Of a stretch of DNA of 64,000 bases, positions 30,297 through 38,341 are shown one piece after another. This stretch comes from Myxococcales bacterium. Its GTDB lineage: Bacteria; Myxococcota_A; Polyangia; Palsa-1104. The number at the start of each line of letters is the position of its first letter. The stretch's first letter is position 1. The stretch is taken from positions 1-64,000 of the forward strand of contig PNAM01000012.1 in assembly GCA_003170275.1 (NCBI GenBank), read 5' to 3'. The position numbers and the translations under genes were made by a program. The notes beneath the pieces were generated by a model. That model ran no database searches and had not been told where the DNA came from. It saw nothing but the letters and a program-made list of their open reading frames with translations.

Positions 30297-31641
30297 CGGA
30301 GGGGATGCTCAGCTCCATGGCCTGGCGATACGAGGCCGCGTCCTTGTCGCCTTCTTTCTCCAGCAGCGCCAGATCGGCGCGCGCGCGCACCCAATCGGCG
30401 ACCTCGATGTCGGCGTACACCAGCTCGCGCAGCACCTCGCCGCGTGGATGCGTCCCGACCTCCAGGCAAGCGCGGAACAGCCGCTGCGCCTCGTGGGTCT
30501 GCGCCGCGTACTTGTAGATGCGCGCGACGTGACACAGGTCCCAGCGGTTCTGCGACGACAGCTTGGCGACCTCTTCGGCCGCCTTGGCCTTGCCGTCCTC
30601 TTCCTTGCGTCTTAGCGTGATCACGTTCTGCATCATCAATTCGACGCTCTTGAAGTAGGCCGACGAAGGAAAGCGCTTGAGGAACAGCTCGCCGTCGCGC
30701 AAGAGCGCGTCGCGCTCCTTGAGCTGGTTCTCGGCGAGGATCAGGTAGAAGCCGGCCAGCTCGTCGGGCTTGAGCCCGGGGATCTTGCCCGGCTGCGGCG
30801 GCGGACCGTCGAGCAACGCGCGCGCCTCCTTGGCCATGGTGCGATAGCGGCGGCTGGTCTGCAGGCCGGTGAGCACCTGGATCTGCAGCTGCGCGCGCGC
30901 GTCGGGATCGGTCTCCTTGGCCAGCTTGGCGCGCAGCTCCTGGAACGATCTCTCCTGCGCCACCTGCGCATTGGCTTCGTACTTCTTGAGGCGCTTCTCG
31001 AGCTCGTCGAGATCCTTCGACGCGTAGGTGAACGCGGGATCTTCGTTGAGCGCGAGCTTGAGGAAGTCCTCTTTCTTCTTGTCGTCGGTCTCGACCACCG
31101 CGTCGCCGTAGAGCTCGACGATCTTCAGGCTCTTGAGCTTGGGGCGCGAGCGCTTGGCGAACACCTGCACGCGCTTGGCGTCGATGCCGGCGGACTTGAG
31201 GAGCTGCACGGTGACCTGATCTTGCAGCGTGAGAAAATCCGCGTTCGAGCCGTCGACCTTGGCGGTGCCCACCACTTCGCCGGTCTCCACCTGCACGAAG
31301 CGCGCGGTCAGGCGCACCGTCGAGGCCGCCTTCTGGTACGCGCCGGCGACGATCAGCGTGGCGCCCAGCAGCTTACCCACCTTCACCGTCGAGAGCGGAT
31401 CGAGATCGGACTTGTTGGCCTGCAGGTTCTGCTCGGCGAGGATGCGATCGATGTTCGAGCGCTCGATCACGCGCAGGCCGGCCACATCCTTCAGATCGGT
31501 GGTGACGGTCTCGCGGATGGCCTCGCCGATCGAGCCCTTCTGGCCCGACAGATCCTTGAACGGCATCACCGCCACCGTCGGCGTGGGCGCGGCCCGGGCC
31601 ACGCCGGCGCATAGGAGCAGCAAGGTGAGGACGCGCATCAC
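30289..31641 (-). CDS. CsgG/TolB-N-like exported protein with TPR-like C-terminal half
   Basis: A 450-residue protein with signal peptide (MMRVLTLLLLCAGVARA). Residues about 20-160 match the CsgG / TolB-N-like fold: VAVMPFKDLSG, SIGEAIRETVTTDLKDV, LRVIERSNIDRILAEQNL and VGKLLGATLIVAGAYQKA. No Cys lipobox is present, so it is not a lipidated CsgG pore. The rest is helical, with repeated hairpins that look like TPRs (AAQTHEAQRLFRACLEVGTH). Such proteins assemble regulatory or scaffold complexes in the periplasm. Sits between the DUF349 gene and the exported gene 29301, same strand. Confidence 0.8.
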   Translation of the reverse strand: MMRVLTLLLLCAGVARAAPTPTVAVMPFKDLSGQKGSIGEAIRETVTTDLKDVAGLRVIERSNIDRILAEQNLQANKSDLDPLSTVKVGKLLGATLIVAGAYQKAASTVRLTARFVQVETGEVVGTAKVDGSNADFLTLQDQVTVQLLKSAGIDAKRVQVFAKRSRPKLKSLKIVELYGDAVVETDDKKKEDFLKLALNEDPAFTYASKDLDELEKRLKKYEANAQVAQERSFQELRAKLAKETDPDARAQLQIQVLTGLQTSRRYRTMAKEARALLDGPPPQPGKIPGLKPDELAGFYLILAENQLKERDALLRDGELFLKRFPSSAYFKSVELMMQNVITLRRKEEDGKAKAAEEVAKLSSQNRWDLCHVARIYKYAAQTHEAQRLFRACLEVGTHPRGEVLRELVYADIEVADWVRARADLALLEKEGDKDAASYRQAMELSIPSDG

Positions 31642-31650
31642 GTCTTCTTC

Positions 31651-34167
31651 TTACGGCTTCTTGTCGTCGGCCTTGTCGGTTTTCGGCGTTTCCTCGGCGG
31701 CGCCGGCCAGGTCTTCCCACTCGGAGGTCGCCGCCGCCAGCTTCTCGGCGATGCCCGAGAGCGGCAGCTTGTTATCGAACTTGGGCCAGTTCTTCGGATC
31801 CGACGCCGGATCGGCCGGGTCGAGCGGAGGCAGTGGCTCCGGCTCGGGCGCGCGTCCCACGTCGTACACGCGATCGCACGCCGCGCGGAAGCGGTTCCAC
31901 ACCGCGTCCGACTGCTCCTTGGGCGCCGGCCCGATGCTCTTCCACTCCGCCTGCAGCTTCTTGACCTCGCCCAGCGCAGCCGCGTTCTCTGTCGCGGGAA
32001 GCGCCGCGAGCGCCTCGACCTTCTCGCACAAAAGCTCCTTGGCCTTGAGGTTGGCGGCCCGCTCGGCGTCGAGCTTGTCGAAGTACAGCTTGCGCCGATC
32101 GAAGAACTTGTCGCACGCCTCGCGGAAGCGCTTCCACACCGCTTCCTGCTCGCGCCCGCCCGGCCCCGCGTCCTTCCACTCCGCCTGCAGCCCCTTGACC
32201 TGCTCGGCGGTGTCCTTCCAGTTGATCACCTCTTCAGACGTCGCCGCCAGCGTCTCGGCGCGTACGCACAGCTCCTCGAGCTTCTTCAGGTTCTCGCCGC
32301 GCGACTCGTCGAGCACCGCGAAATGCGCCTTGCGCCGGTCGAAGAACTTGTCGCACGCCTCGCGGAACCGCTTCCACAGCGCGTCCGACTGATCCTTGGT
32401 CGGCACCAGGCCGATGGCCTTCCACTCTTCCTGCATCGCCTTGATGGTCTCGGCGGTGTCCTTGAAGTTGACGCTCTCGTCGGGCGTGGCCGCGAGCTCC
32501 TCGGCGCGCGCGCACAGCGCTTCCTTCTTGACCAGGTTCTCCGCCTTGGCCTCGTCGGTGACCACCACCTGCGGCTTGGTGCGCGCGTAGACCTGATCGG
32601 CGGTCTCCTTGAAGCGCTTCCACAGCAGCTCGGACTTTTCTTTCGGCGCCGCGCCGACGGTCTTCCAATCGGCTTGGAGCGCCTTCAGATCGGTGGCGAT
32701 CTGCTTGAGGTCGGTGCCCTCGGGCGCGGTGAGCAGCGCCTCCATCTTCTGGCACAGCGCCTCGAGCCGCGGCACGTTGGACCAGCGCTTCCAGTCCTCG
32801 GTGTCGCGCATCTCCTGCATGCGGATGACCAGCTTCTGGCGCGCCGCCGCGTAGCGATCGCGCACCGGCCCGGCCTTCTCCTTGGGCAGGTTGCCGCCCG
32901 AGCGCATCACGTCGTCGGCGTTCTTGAGCGCGCCCTCGACCAGCTTGCGATCCTCGCTCTCGCCGAGCGAGATCAGCCGCTCGGTGATCTCTTCGACCCG
33001 GCGCAGGTTGTCGTCGGCTTCGGCGTCCTTCTTGGCGCGCTCGGCCAGCTTGTCGGCGTCGCGACCGGCCTTCTCCTGGTCACGGACCGCCTTCTCCTCG
33101 GCGCGGCGGGCCCGCTCGGCGCTGCGTCGCTCGTCCTCGACCTTGCGCGCGGCGTCGGAGATCTCGCGCAGCTTGCGATCTTCCTCGGCCTTCTGCGCGT
33201 CGACGACGTGGTCGACCTCTTCGCGCTTCTTCTCGACCTCGTGTTGCGCCGCGCGCTTGGCCTCGAACGCCGCGCGCGCCTGGATCTTGGCCTCGTTCTC
33301 GTGGCGCCGCGCCTGGAACTTGAGCAGCGCGCGATCGAAGCGCTTCTGGAACACCTCTTCGCCCTTGACCACACCCAGCTCGGCCAGCGACACGCGCGAC
33401 ACCTCGATCGCGCTCGCCGCGTGGTGCCAATCGTCGGACGCGGCCGCTTCCTCGACGGTGCGGCAGATCAGCGCCAGGCGCGCCTTGCGCTTCTCGCCGC
33501 TCAGGCTGCCGTCCTTGGGCTTGAGCGCGTCCTTGATCGACTGCAGCTTGGCCTTGGCGGCCGCCTTGACCGCCTTGGTCTTGGTCTTCTTGATCACGTT
33601 CTCGAGCGCCTGCACGTCCTCGAGCCGCTCGACCGCCGCCAGCGCGACCTCTCGGGTCCCGTCGGTGATGGCGATCTCGCGCAGCGTCGGCTGCTCGGTC
33701 ACCCGCTCGACCGCCTTTAGCCGCACGTGCGGATCGTCGCTCTTGCGCGCCACGTCCGCTAGAGCCTTGGGATCGCTGATGCGCGCCAGCGCCGCGCGCC
33801 GGACCGACTCGTAGGCCGCTTTCTTGGCCGCCTCGGCCAGCACCCGCGGCTGCGACAGCCGCTCGAGCGCGGTCAGGCTGCGCGCCTCGTCCCCGTCGGC
33901 GACGGCCGCGTGCAACAAGAGGTTGGACGCCTTCTCCGCCGCGTCCTTGCGCAGCCCCTCGTCGGGATCGCTCTCGGCCAGCTCACCGAGGAGCTGCGGG
34001 TCGTCGATCTTCTTGAGCGCGATGCGCCGGACGCGCACGTCCTGATCGCCGCGCACCACCTGGGCCAGCAGCACCGCGTCTTCGGCGGACAGCTCCTTGA
34101 CCGCTTCGGCGCGCACGTCGGCATCTGAGTTCTTCCACTTCGGTCTGAACAGGTCGAAAAATCCCAT
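31651..34167 (-). CDS. HEAT-like / coiled-coil / DUF349 repeat protein
   Basis: An 838-residue soluble protein. The first 215 residues are HEAT-like repeats (DVRAEAVKELSAEDAVLLA, DVRVRRIALKKIDDPQLL). A long charged coiled coil follows (about 270-400, rich in EKKREEVDH and RRAEEKAVRDQEKAG). The last half carries four DUF349 repeats, recognised by the ends LLWKRFKETADQVYARTK, LWKRFREACDKFFDRRK (twice as ..KRFREACDKFFDRRK) and VWNRFRAACDRVYD. DUF349 function is unknown. Start taken at ATG 34167 (MGFFDLF); GTG at 34176 is possible. Ten bases upstream of the CsgG-like gene. Confidence 0.82.
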   Translation of the reverse strand: MGFFDLFRPKWKNSDADVRAEAVKELSAEDAVLLAQVVRGDQDVRVRRIALKKIDDPQLLGELAESDPDEGLRKDAAEKASNLLLHAAVADGDEARSLTALERLSQPRVLAEAAKKAAYESVRRAALARISDPKALADVARKSDDPHVRLKAVERVTEQPTLREIAITDGTREVALAAVERLEDVQALENVIKKTKTKAVKAAAKAKLQSIKDALKPKDGSLSGEKRKARLALICRTVEEAAASDDWHHAASAIEVSRVSLAELGVVKGEEVFQKRFDRALLKFQARRHENEAKIQARAAFEAKRAAQHEVEKKREEVDHVVDAQKAEEDRKLREISDAARKVEDERRSAERARRAEEKAVRDQEKAGRDADKLAERAKKDAEADDNLRRVEEITERLISLGESEDRKLVEGALKNADDVMRSGGNLPKEKAGPVRDRYAAARQKLVIRMQEMRDTEDWKRWSNVPRLEALCQKMEALLTAPEGTDLKQIATDLKALQADWKTVGAAPKEKSELLWKRFKETADQVYARTKPQVVVTDEAKAENLVKKEALCARAEELAATPDESVNFKDTAETIKAMQEEWKAIGLVPTKDQSDALWKRFREACDKFFDRRKAHFAVLDESRGENLKKLEELCVRAETLAATSEEVINWKDTAEQVKGLQAEWKDAGPGGREQEAVWKRFREACDKFFDRRKLYFDKLDAERAANLKAKELLCEKVEALAALPATENAAALGEVKKLQAEWKSIGPAPKEQSDAVWNRFRAACDRVYDVGRAPEPEPLPPLDPADPASDPKNWPKFDNKLPLSGIAEKLAAATSEWEDLAGAAEETPKTDKADDKKP

Positions 34168-34228
34168 ATCCACCACTCCCCGGAACGGGGCGGAACTCTA
34201 GCGCCTAACCGACTTTCTGGATAGCGAA

Positions 34229-34846
34229 TCAGGGATTCTTGGCCCACAGGACGCTGCCCGGGATCACCAGCGCGACGCCGCCTATGAGAAACGTTGCACC
34301 GATTCCCAAGAGCGCTGGGACCGCGTCGCCCCTATCATGCATCACAGCCGGCGTGACGCCGCAGAGGATCGCTCCAAGCGCTGTGAGGGCGATGCCGGTT
34401 GCCGTGAGCGCAATGCCGGTGCGACGCAGGTTCTTGGCCGGCGGGCGCGGCGACGCCGTCAGGGCCGGATGGACGAGCGGCTGGTTCGGGGCGGCGTATT
34501 GCGGAGGCGGCTGCGCTGGAGCAACGGGGGGTGCCGCTTCCGGCGCCGCCGGTGCGCTCTGGCCGGGGGCCAGGCTGACCAGCTTCGAGACGCCCGCACC
34601 GAGCGTGACCATCGCCGACGCTTGCTTGCCATCGATCCAGTGCGCCTCGACGTAGTGCGCACCCGGCAAGAGATTCCGCACCGTGACCGGCGCGCTGCCG
34701 GCCGGCTGGCCGTCCACCGACACATCGGCGCCCGAGGGCACCGTCGCCACGATCAGCTGCGCGACGGGCTCGTCGGCGCGCGCGCTACGCCCAAGCACCA
34801 TGGCGAGACCTGCGAGGAGCGCGGCTCGGATCAACCGACGGGTCAT
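34229..34846 (-). CDS. exported PEGA-domain membrane protein
   Basis: A 205-residue protein with a signal peptide (ending LGRSARA near residue 24), one PEGA domain (residues about 28-95: LIVATVPSGADVSVDGQPAG, VRNLLPGAHYVEAHW), a Pro/Ala/Gln-rich linker and two C-terminal membrane helices (143-165, 177-200). PEGA domains are surface-layer-like modules found on envelope proteins. Its ATG overlaps the stop of the second PEGA gene (ATGA). Last gene of the rhomboid operon. Confidence 0.8.
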   Translation of the reverse strand: MTRRLIRAALLAGLAMVLGRSARADEPVAQLIVATVPSGADVSVDGQPAGSAPVTVRNLLPGAHYVEAHWIDGKQASAMVTLGAGVSKLVSLAPGQSAPAAPEAAPPVAPAQPPPQYAAPNQPLVHPALTASPRPPAKNLRRTGIALTATGIALTALGAILCGVTPAVMHDRGDAVPALLGIGATFLIGGVALVIPGSVLWAKNP

Positions 34847-35634
34847 TTCGGGTCTCCTGGTTTGAGCCGGACAACGGACGACGTTCCAGCCGCGGCCGAG
34901 GTGACCGCGGACTGCTTGCTCCCGTCGGGCCAGGTCCCCTCGACGAGGTGGTCGCCGGGGAGCACCTCCAGGCGCAGCGGCGCCTTGCCGGCGGCTCGAC
35001 CGTCGAGGACGATGTCGGCGCCCGGCGGAGCGCTGACGATGATCAGCAGGCCGGGAGCGGAAGGCGCGGCCGGAGCGATGGCCGGGGCGACGGCGCCTTG
35101 TGCCGGCGGCGGCGCAGGCGACACGCCGCCCGACGGCCCCGATTCGAACGGCGACCGCGCGAGCCACAAGATCCAGGCGTACCCGCCGTTCTTGGTCGAC
35201 GGCGGATAGATCTCGTAGACGACGCTCACGCGCGACGCGGTGGTCTCGTCCACGTACGACTGAGGCACCTGGATCAGGTATTCCCGCAGCCAGGGACCCC
35301 GCACGTTGCCGCGCAGCGCGCACAGCTTCAACACGCCGAACAGCGGTTTCTCGACGCCGGGGTGTTGGACCACCACGCGCCGGGCCCCCTCCGCGAGCGC
35401 CTCGCGCCAACGCTGCGTGCCGATCTGTCGCGGATCGAACGCGTTGCAGAACTCGGATTCGAACGGCGTGGGGATGGGTCGTTCGACGGCCACGCGGAAC
35501 GAGCCGTCTTCGGCGAACATCTCCACCTGCGGGGTTAGGATGTTCAGGTTCGGCGCATGGACCGTGGCGCAGCCTCCGCCCGCCAGGCAGAGCATCAACA
35601 TGATCCTGGGCCCGGGCTGCTTTTTCGCCTGCAT
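34843..35634 (-). CDS. PEGA-domain lipoprotein
   Basis: A 263-residue predicted lipoprotein (lipobox-like LAGGGC, Cys22, a slightly poor -1 context). The N-terminal half is alpha/beta with YLIQVPQSYVDETTASRVSV; the C-terminal 75 residues are a PEGA domain (LLIIVSAPPGADIVLDGRAA, LRLEVLPGDHLVEGTW). The ending PGDPK runs into the next gene by ATGA overlap. GAGGCGAG precedes the ATG. The C-terminal PEGA resembles that of the next gene, so the pair may have arisen by domain duplication. Confidence 0.8.
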   Translation of the reverse strand: MQAKKQPGPRIMLMLCLAGGGCATVHAPNLNILTPQVEMFAEDGSFRVAVERPIPTPFESEFCNAFDPRQIGTQRWREALAEGARRVVVQHPGVEKPLFGVLKLCALRGNVRGPWLREYLIQVPQSYVDETTASRVSVVYEIYPPSTKNGGYAWILWLARSPFESGPSGGVSPAPPPAQGAVAPAIAPAAPSAPGLLIIVSAPPGADIVLDGRAAGKAPLRLEVLPGDHLVEGTWPDGSKQSAVTSAAAGTSSVVRLKPGDPK

Positions 35635-35640
35635 CTCGCC

Positions 35641-36345
35641 TCAGTCTCCGGTGTTGACGCACCCATCGGGCGCGTCGGTCAGTCGCTGGCCATCGAATAC
35701 CTGCACACGGCCTCCGTGATAGCGGAAGCCGCCGCACGCCCGATCGAGCGAGCAGGTGAGCGCCTGGCGTCCCCCGCCGATGGCGCGCGATTCGCTCGCG
35801 CCGCCGAGTGCCCGCGTCTCGTTCGCTCCGCCGAGCGCGCGTGATTCGTTGGCGCCGCCGAGCGCGCGCGTCTCGTTCGCGCCGCCCAGCGCGTGCGATT
35901 CGTTGGCGCCGCCCACCGCGCGGGTCTCGTTGGCGCCGCCCACCACCCGCGTCTCGTTGGCGCCCCCCACCGCACGCGACTCGTTGGCGCCGCCCACCGC
36001 ACGCGACTCGTTGGCGCCGCCCACCGTACGCGACTCGTTGGCGCCGCCCACCACCCGCGTCTCGTTGGCGCCGCCCACCGCACGCGACTCGTTGGCGCCG
36101 CCCAGCGCGCGAGTCTCGCTCGCCCCGCCGAGCACGCGCGCCTCGCTGGCGCCGCCCAGCGCGCGCGGCGTCGCGCAGGCACAGGCGAGGATCTCGTCGC
36201 CGGCGATCAGCAGCGGCACCCCTTGCCCGCGGTAGATCGCGGCGAGATCGGCCGGCATCCTGCCGACGATCGTACAGGTGCGTTGGACCGCACAGCCGCT
36301 CGCGAGCGTTGCGGACAGTCCAAGGAGGAACACGACACGTCGCAC
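35641..36345 (-). CDS. lipoprotein with 14 tandem 9-residue repeats
   Basis: A predicted lipoprotein of 234 residues. GTG at 36345 gives a compact signal peptide with lipobox (VVFLLGLSATLASGC, Cys18). A short Cys-containing region (QRTCTIVG, ILACACATP) leads into 14 perfect-length repeats of nine residues with consensus RA(L/V)GGANE(S/T), then a tail with two more Cys pairs (LTCSLDRACGGFR, DGCVNTGD). The repeated GGAN turn with Glu at position 8 suggests a regular solenoid or fibrous stack; no family is recognised. GTG is preferred to the ATG at 36411, which would overlap the hydrolase gene by 53 bases. Confidence 0.75.
   Translation of the reverse strand: MRRVVFLLGLSATLASGCAVQRTCTIVGRMPADLAAIYRGQGVPLLIAGDEILACACATPRALGGASEARVLGGASETRALGGANESRAVGGANETRVVGGANESRTVGGANESRAVGGANESRAVGGANETRVVGGANETRAVGGANESHALGGANETRALGGANESRALGGANETRALGGASESRAIGGGRQALTCSLDRACGGFRYHGGRVQVFDGQRLTDAPDGCVNTGD
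35788..36165. repeat. 14 x 27-bp in-frame tandem repeat
   Basis: 378 bases are made of 14 units of exactly 27 bases with no spacer and no frame slip. Units differ mainly in third codon positions and at protein positions 1-3, 7 and 9. A partial fifteenth unit (RAIGGG) follows. Because the period is a multiple of three, other frames also stay open and give spurious long reading frames on the plus strand. Confidence 0.95.
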
Positions 36346-36358
36346 GGCTGCGACGATA

Positions 36359-37198
36359 TCACGCACCGGCGGCGCCGTCGAGACGACGGCGGGCGTTGGC
36401 GACGATCGCATCGGCCAGGGTGGCCCAGAGCGGCTTGGGCAGGTCGTGGCCCATCCCGGGGATGACCAGCAGCTCGGCGCCCGGGATCGCGCGCGCAGTG
36501 GCCTCGCCGCCCGAGCGGTGCACCAGCGGATCTTCGGCGCCGTGGATCACCAGCGTGGGCAGGCGCAGCTCGCCGAGCGCGCGCGTGCGATCGCGCGCCG
36601 CCAGCACCGCCGCGAGCTGACGCTGGGCGCCCGCCGGGTAGTACGCGCGATCGAAGGCCAGCCCGATCACGTCCCGCGAGCGCTGCTCGTCGAAGGGAAA
36701 GCCCGGCGACGCCAGCCGCCGCGCGATCGCCAGCCGCGCATCGACGTAGCTCGAGCGCTCGGCGGGCGGCGAGACCATCAGCATCGGCACGATCTCCGGG
36801 CGCGGCTGCCCGACCGAACGGTCGCCGGTCGACGACATGATCGAGCACAACGAGCGCACGCGCGACGGGTGATGGATGGCCAGCAGCTGCGCGATGAAGC
36901 CGCCCATCGACGCGCCGACCACGTGCGCCGACGCAAGCTCGAGCGCGTCGAGCAGCCCGGCGGTGTCGGCCGCCAGATCGTCGAGCGAATAGGACGCCGG
37001 CACCTTGCTCGACAGCCCGACGTCGCGGTTGTCGAAGCGGATCACCCGATAGCCGCGCTCGACCAGCATCCGGCAGAACCCATCGGGCCACGCGATCAGC
37101 TGCACCGCGAAGCCCATCACCAACAACATCGGCTCGGCCTGCTCGTCGCCCAGCACCTCGTACTCGATCTCGATCCCGTTGCAGCGCGCCTTCGGCAT
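36359..37198 (-). CDS. alpha/beta hydrolase
   Basis: A 279-residue alpha/beta hydrolase. MLLVMGFAVQLIAWPDGF forms the oxyanion region, the nucleophile is Ser97 in VVGASMGGFIAQ, the acid is in LVIHGAEDPLVHRS and the base in VIPGMGHDLPKPLW. It resembles the group of lactonase/esterase-like hydrolases with VIRFDNRDVGLSSK near residues 52-65. No signal peptide. The ATG directly abuts the rhomboid stop codon, so it is part of that operon. The substrate is unknown. Confidence 0.87.
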   Translation of the reverse strand: MPKARCNGIEIEYEVLGDEQAEPMLLVMGFAVQLIAWPDGFCRMLVERGYRVIRFDNRDVGLSSKVPASYSLDDLAADTAGLLDALELASAHVVGASMGGFIAQLLAIHHPSRVRSLCSIMSSTGDRSVGQPRPEIVPMLMVSPPAERSSYVDARLAIARRLASPGFPFDEQRSRDVIGLAFDRAYYPAGAQRQLAAVLAARDRTRALGELRLPTLVIHGAEDPLVHRSGGEATARAIPGAELLVIPGMGHDLPKPLWATLADAIVANARRRLDGAAGA

Positions 37199-38317
37199 CT
37201 ACTCGTCGTCCTTCTTCCCGCTCAGTGACTTGATGAACGCGTCCGCTTCCTTCTGCTTCGCGCCGCCGGCCGTGATCTTGGCCGGGTCGTTGCTCTTCGC
37301 CCCGTCGAGGAGCAGCTCCCAACCCGTTTGGCGCAGCGCCATGTACTTGGTGAGGTTCTGGCGCGTCTTCTCCACGTCGCCGCGCATCCTGGCCGCGTCC
37401 ATCTTGGCGTGGATCGAGCGCCACTCGGGCAGCACCTCGTTCTCGAGAACCCGCATCGTCTCGGCGTCGCCCTTCTTGACCGCCTGGTTCACGCGCGCCA
37501 CCAGCGCGTCGCTCTTGGCCGCCTCGGCCTGCAGATCGAGCGCGCGCGGCAGCACCGCGCACATCCCCACCACCAGCACCGCGCCGAGCACGCCGACGGT
37601 CAGGTCGCGGCGCCAGCGCATCGCCCTGGCCGCGTCGGTGAGCGGCTGCGCGATCGCCACGCCGAGCACGAAGCCCGAGACCAGCCCGCCGATGTGCGCC
37701 GACATGTCGATGCCTTGCTTGGACAGGCCGTACAAGACGTTGTAGCCGATGAACACCACCGCGTTCTTCTGCAGCTTGGTCAGCACCTCGCGCGGGATCG
37801 ACGCGCGGTTGCGCAACAGGAAGCCGAGCAGCACGCCGTACAGCCCGAACACCGCGCCCGACGCGCCCGCCGAGGTGACGTTGGGGTTGACCAGCACGCT
37901 CGCCAGGCTGCCGAACAGCCCCGAGAGCAGATACACGATCAGGAACCCGGCGTTGCCCAGCAGCCGCTCGGTGAAGCGACCGATGTCCCAGAGCACCACC
38001 ATGTTGAAGGCGATGTGGATGATGCCGATGTGCAGGAACATCGACGAGCCGAGCCGCCACCACTCTCCCGCGGTGGTGCGCGGGCCGTAGTCGGCGCCCC
38101 ACTTGATCAGGTCGGCGATCGTCGGTGACATCCAATGCACGCCGGTGGCCAGCATCGCCGCGAAGACCGCCACGTTGATCGCGATCAGCGCCGGCGTGAC
38201 CCACGCGTGCGGCGTGAGCGTCTCGAGCTGGCGGCGGAACTCCAGCAGGCGATTGGGCGGCGCCGGCGCGATCTCCGTCGCGATCGGATTCTCTGGGTCG
38301 CTCATGTTGGTTTCCAT
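37199..38317 (-). CDS. rhomboid-family intramembrane serine protease
   Basis: A 372-residue membrane protein with the rhomboid core (residues about 40-230). His101 and Asn105 sit in HIAFNMVVLWD, the nucleophile is Ser153 in GASGAVFGLYG and the catalytic His208 is in MSAHIGGLVSGF. The C-terminal 130 residues are a soluble, charged helical domain (LPEWRSIHAKMDAARMRGDV) that may help choose substrates. The ATG at 38317 has a TATAGT nine bases upstream, part of a palindromic element shared with the divergent gene; an ATG at 38305 is an alternative. First gene of the five-gene run down to 34229. Confidence 0.88.
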   Translation of the reverse strand: METNMSDPENPIATEIAPAPPNRLLEFRRQLETLTPHAWVTPALIAINVAVFAAMLATGVHWMSPTIADLIKWGADYGPRTTAGEWWRLGSSMFLHIGIIHIAFNMVVLWDIGRFTERLLGNAGFLIVYLLSGLFGSLASVLVNPNVTSAGASGAVFGLYGVLLGFLLRNRASIPREVLTKLQKNAVVFIGYNVLYGLSKQGIDMSAHIGGLVSGFVLGVAIAQPLTDAARAMRWRRDLTVGVLGAVLVVGMCAVLPRALDLQAEAAKSDALVARVNQAVKKGDAETMRVLENEVLPEWRSIHAKMDAARMRGDVEKTRQNLTKYMALRQTGWELLLDGAKSNDPAKITAGGAKQKEADAFIKSLSGKKDDE

Positions 38318-38326
38318 CTCGTCTTG

Positions 38327-38334
38327 ACTATAGT
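38327..38334. promoter_or_regulatory. palindromic -10 element shared by two divergent genes
   Basis: ACTATAGT is a palindrome, so TATAGT can be read on both strands. On the plus strand it ends seven bases before the ATG of the dehydrogenase gene (38342); on the minus strand it ends nine bases before the ATG of the rhomboid gene (38317). Only 24 bases separate the two start codons. Both messages would be leaderless or nearly so, and polymerase could use only one direction at a time. Confidence 0.55.
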
Positions 38335-38341
38335 GTGGCGC

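Noticed and set aside
35788..36165. CRISPR array
   Set aside because: Repeats are contiguous without spacers, differ in sequence and keep a coding frame.
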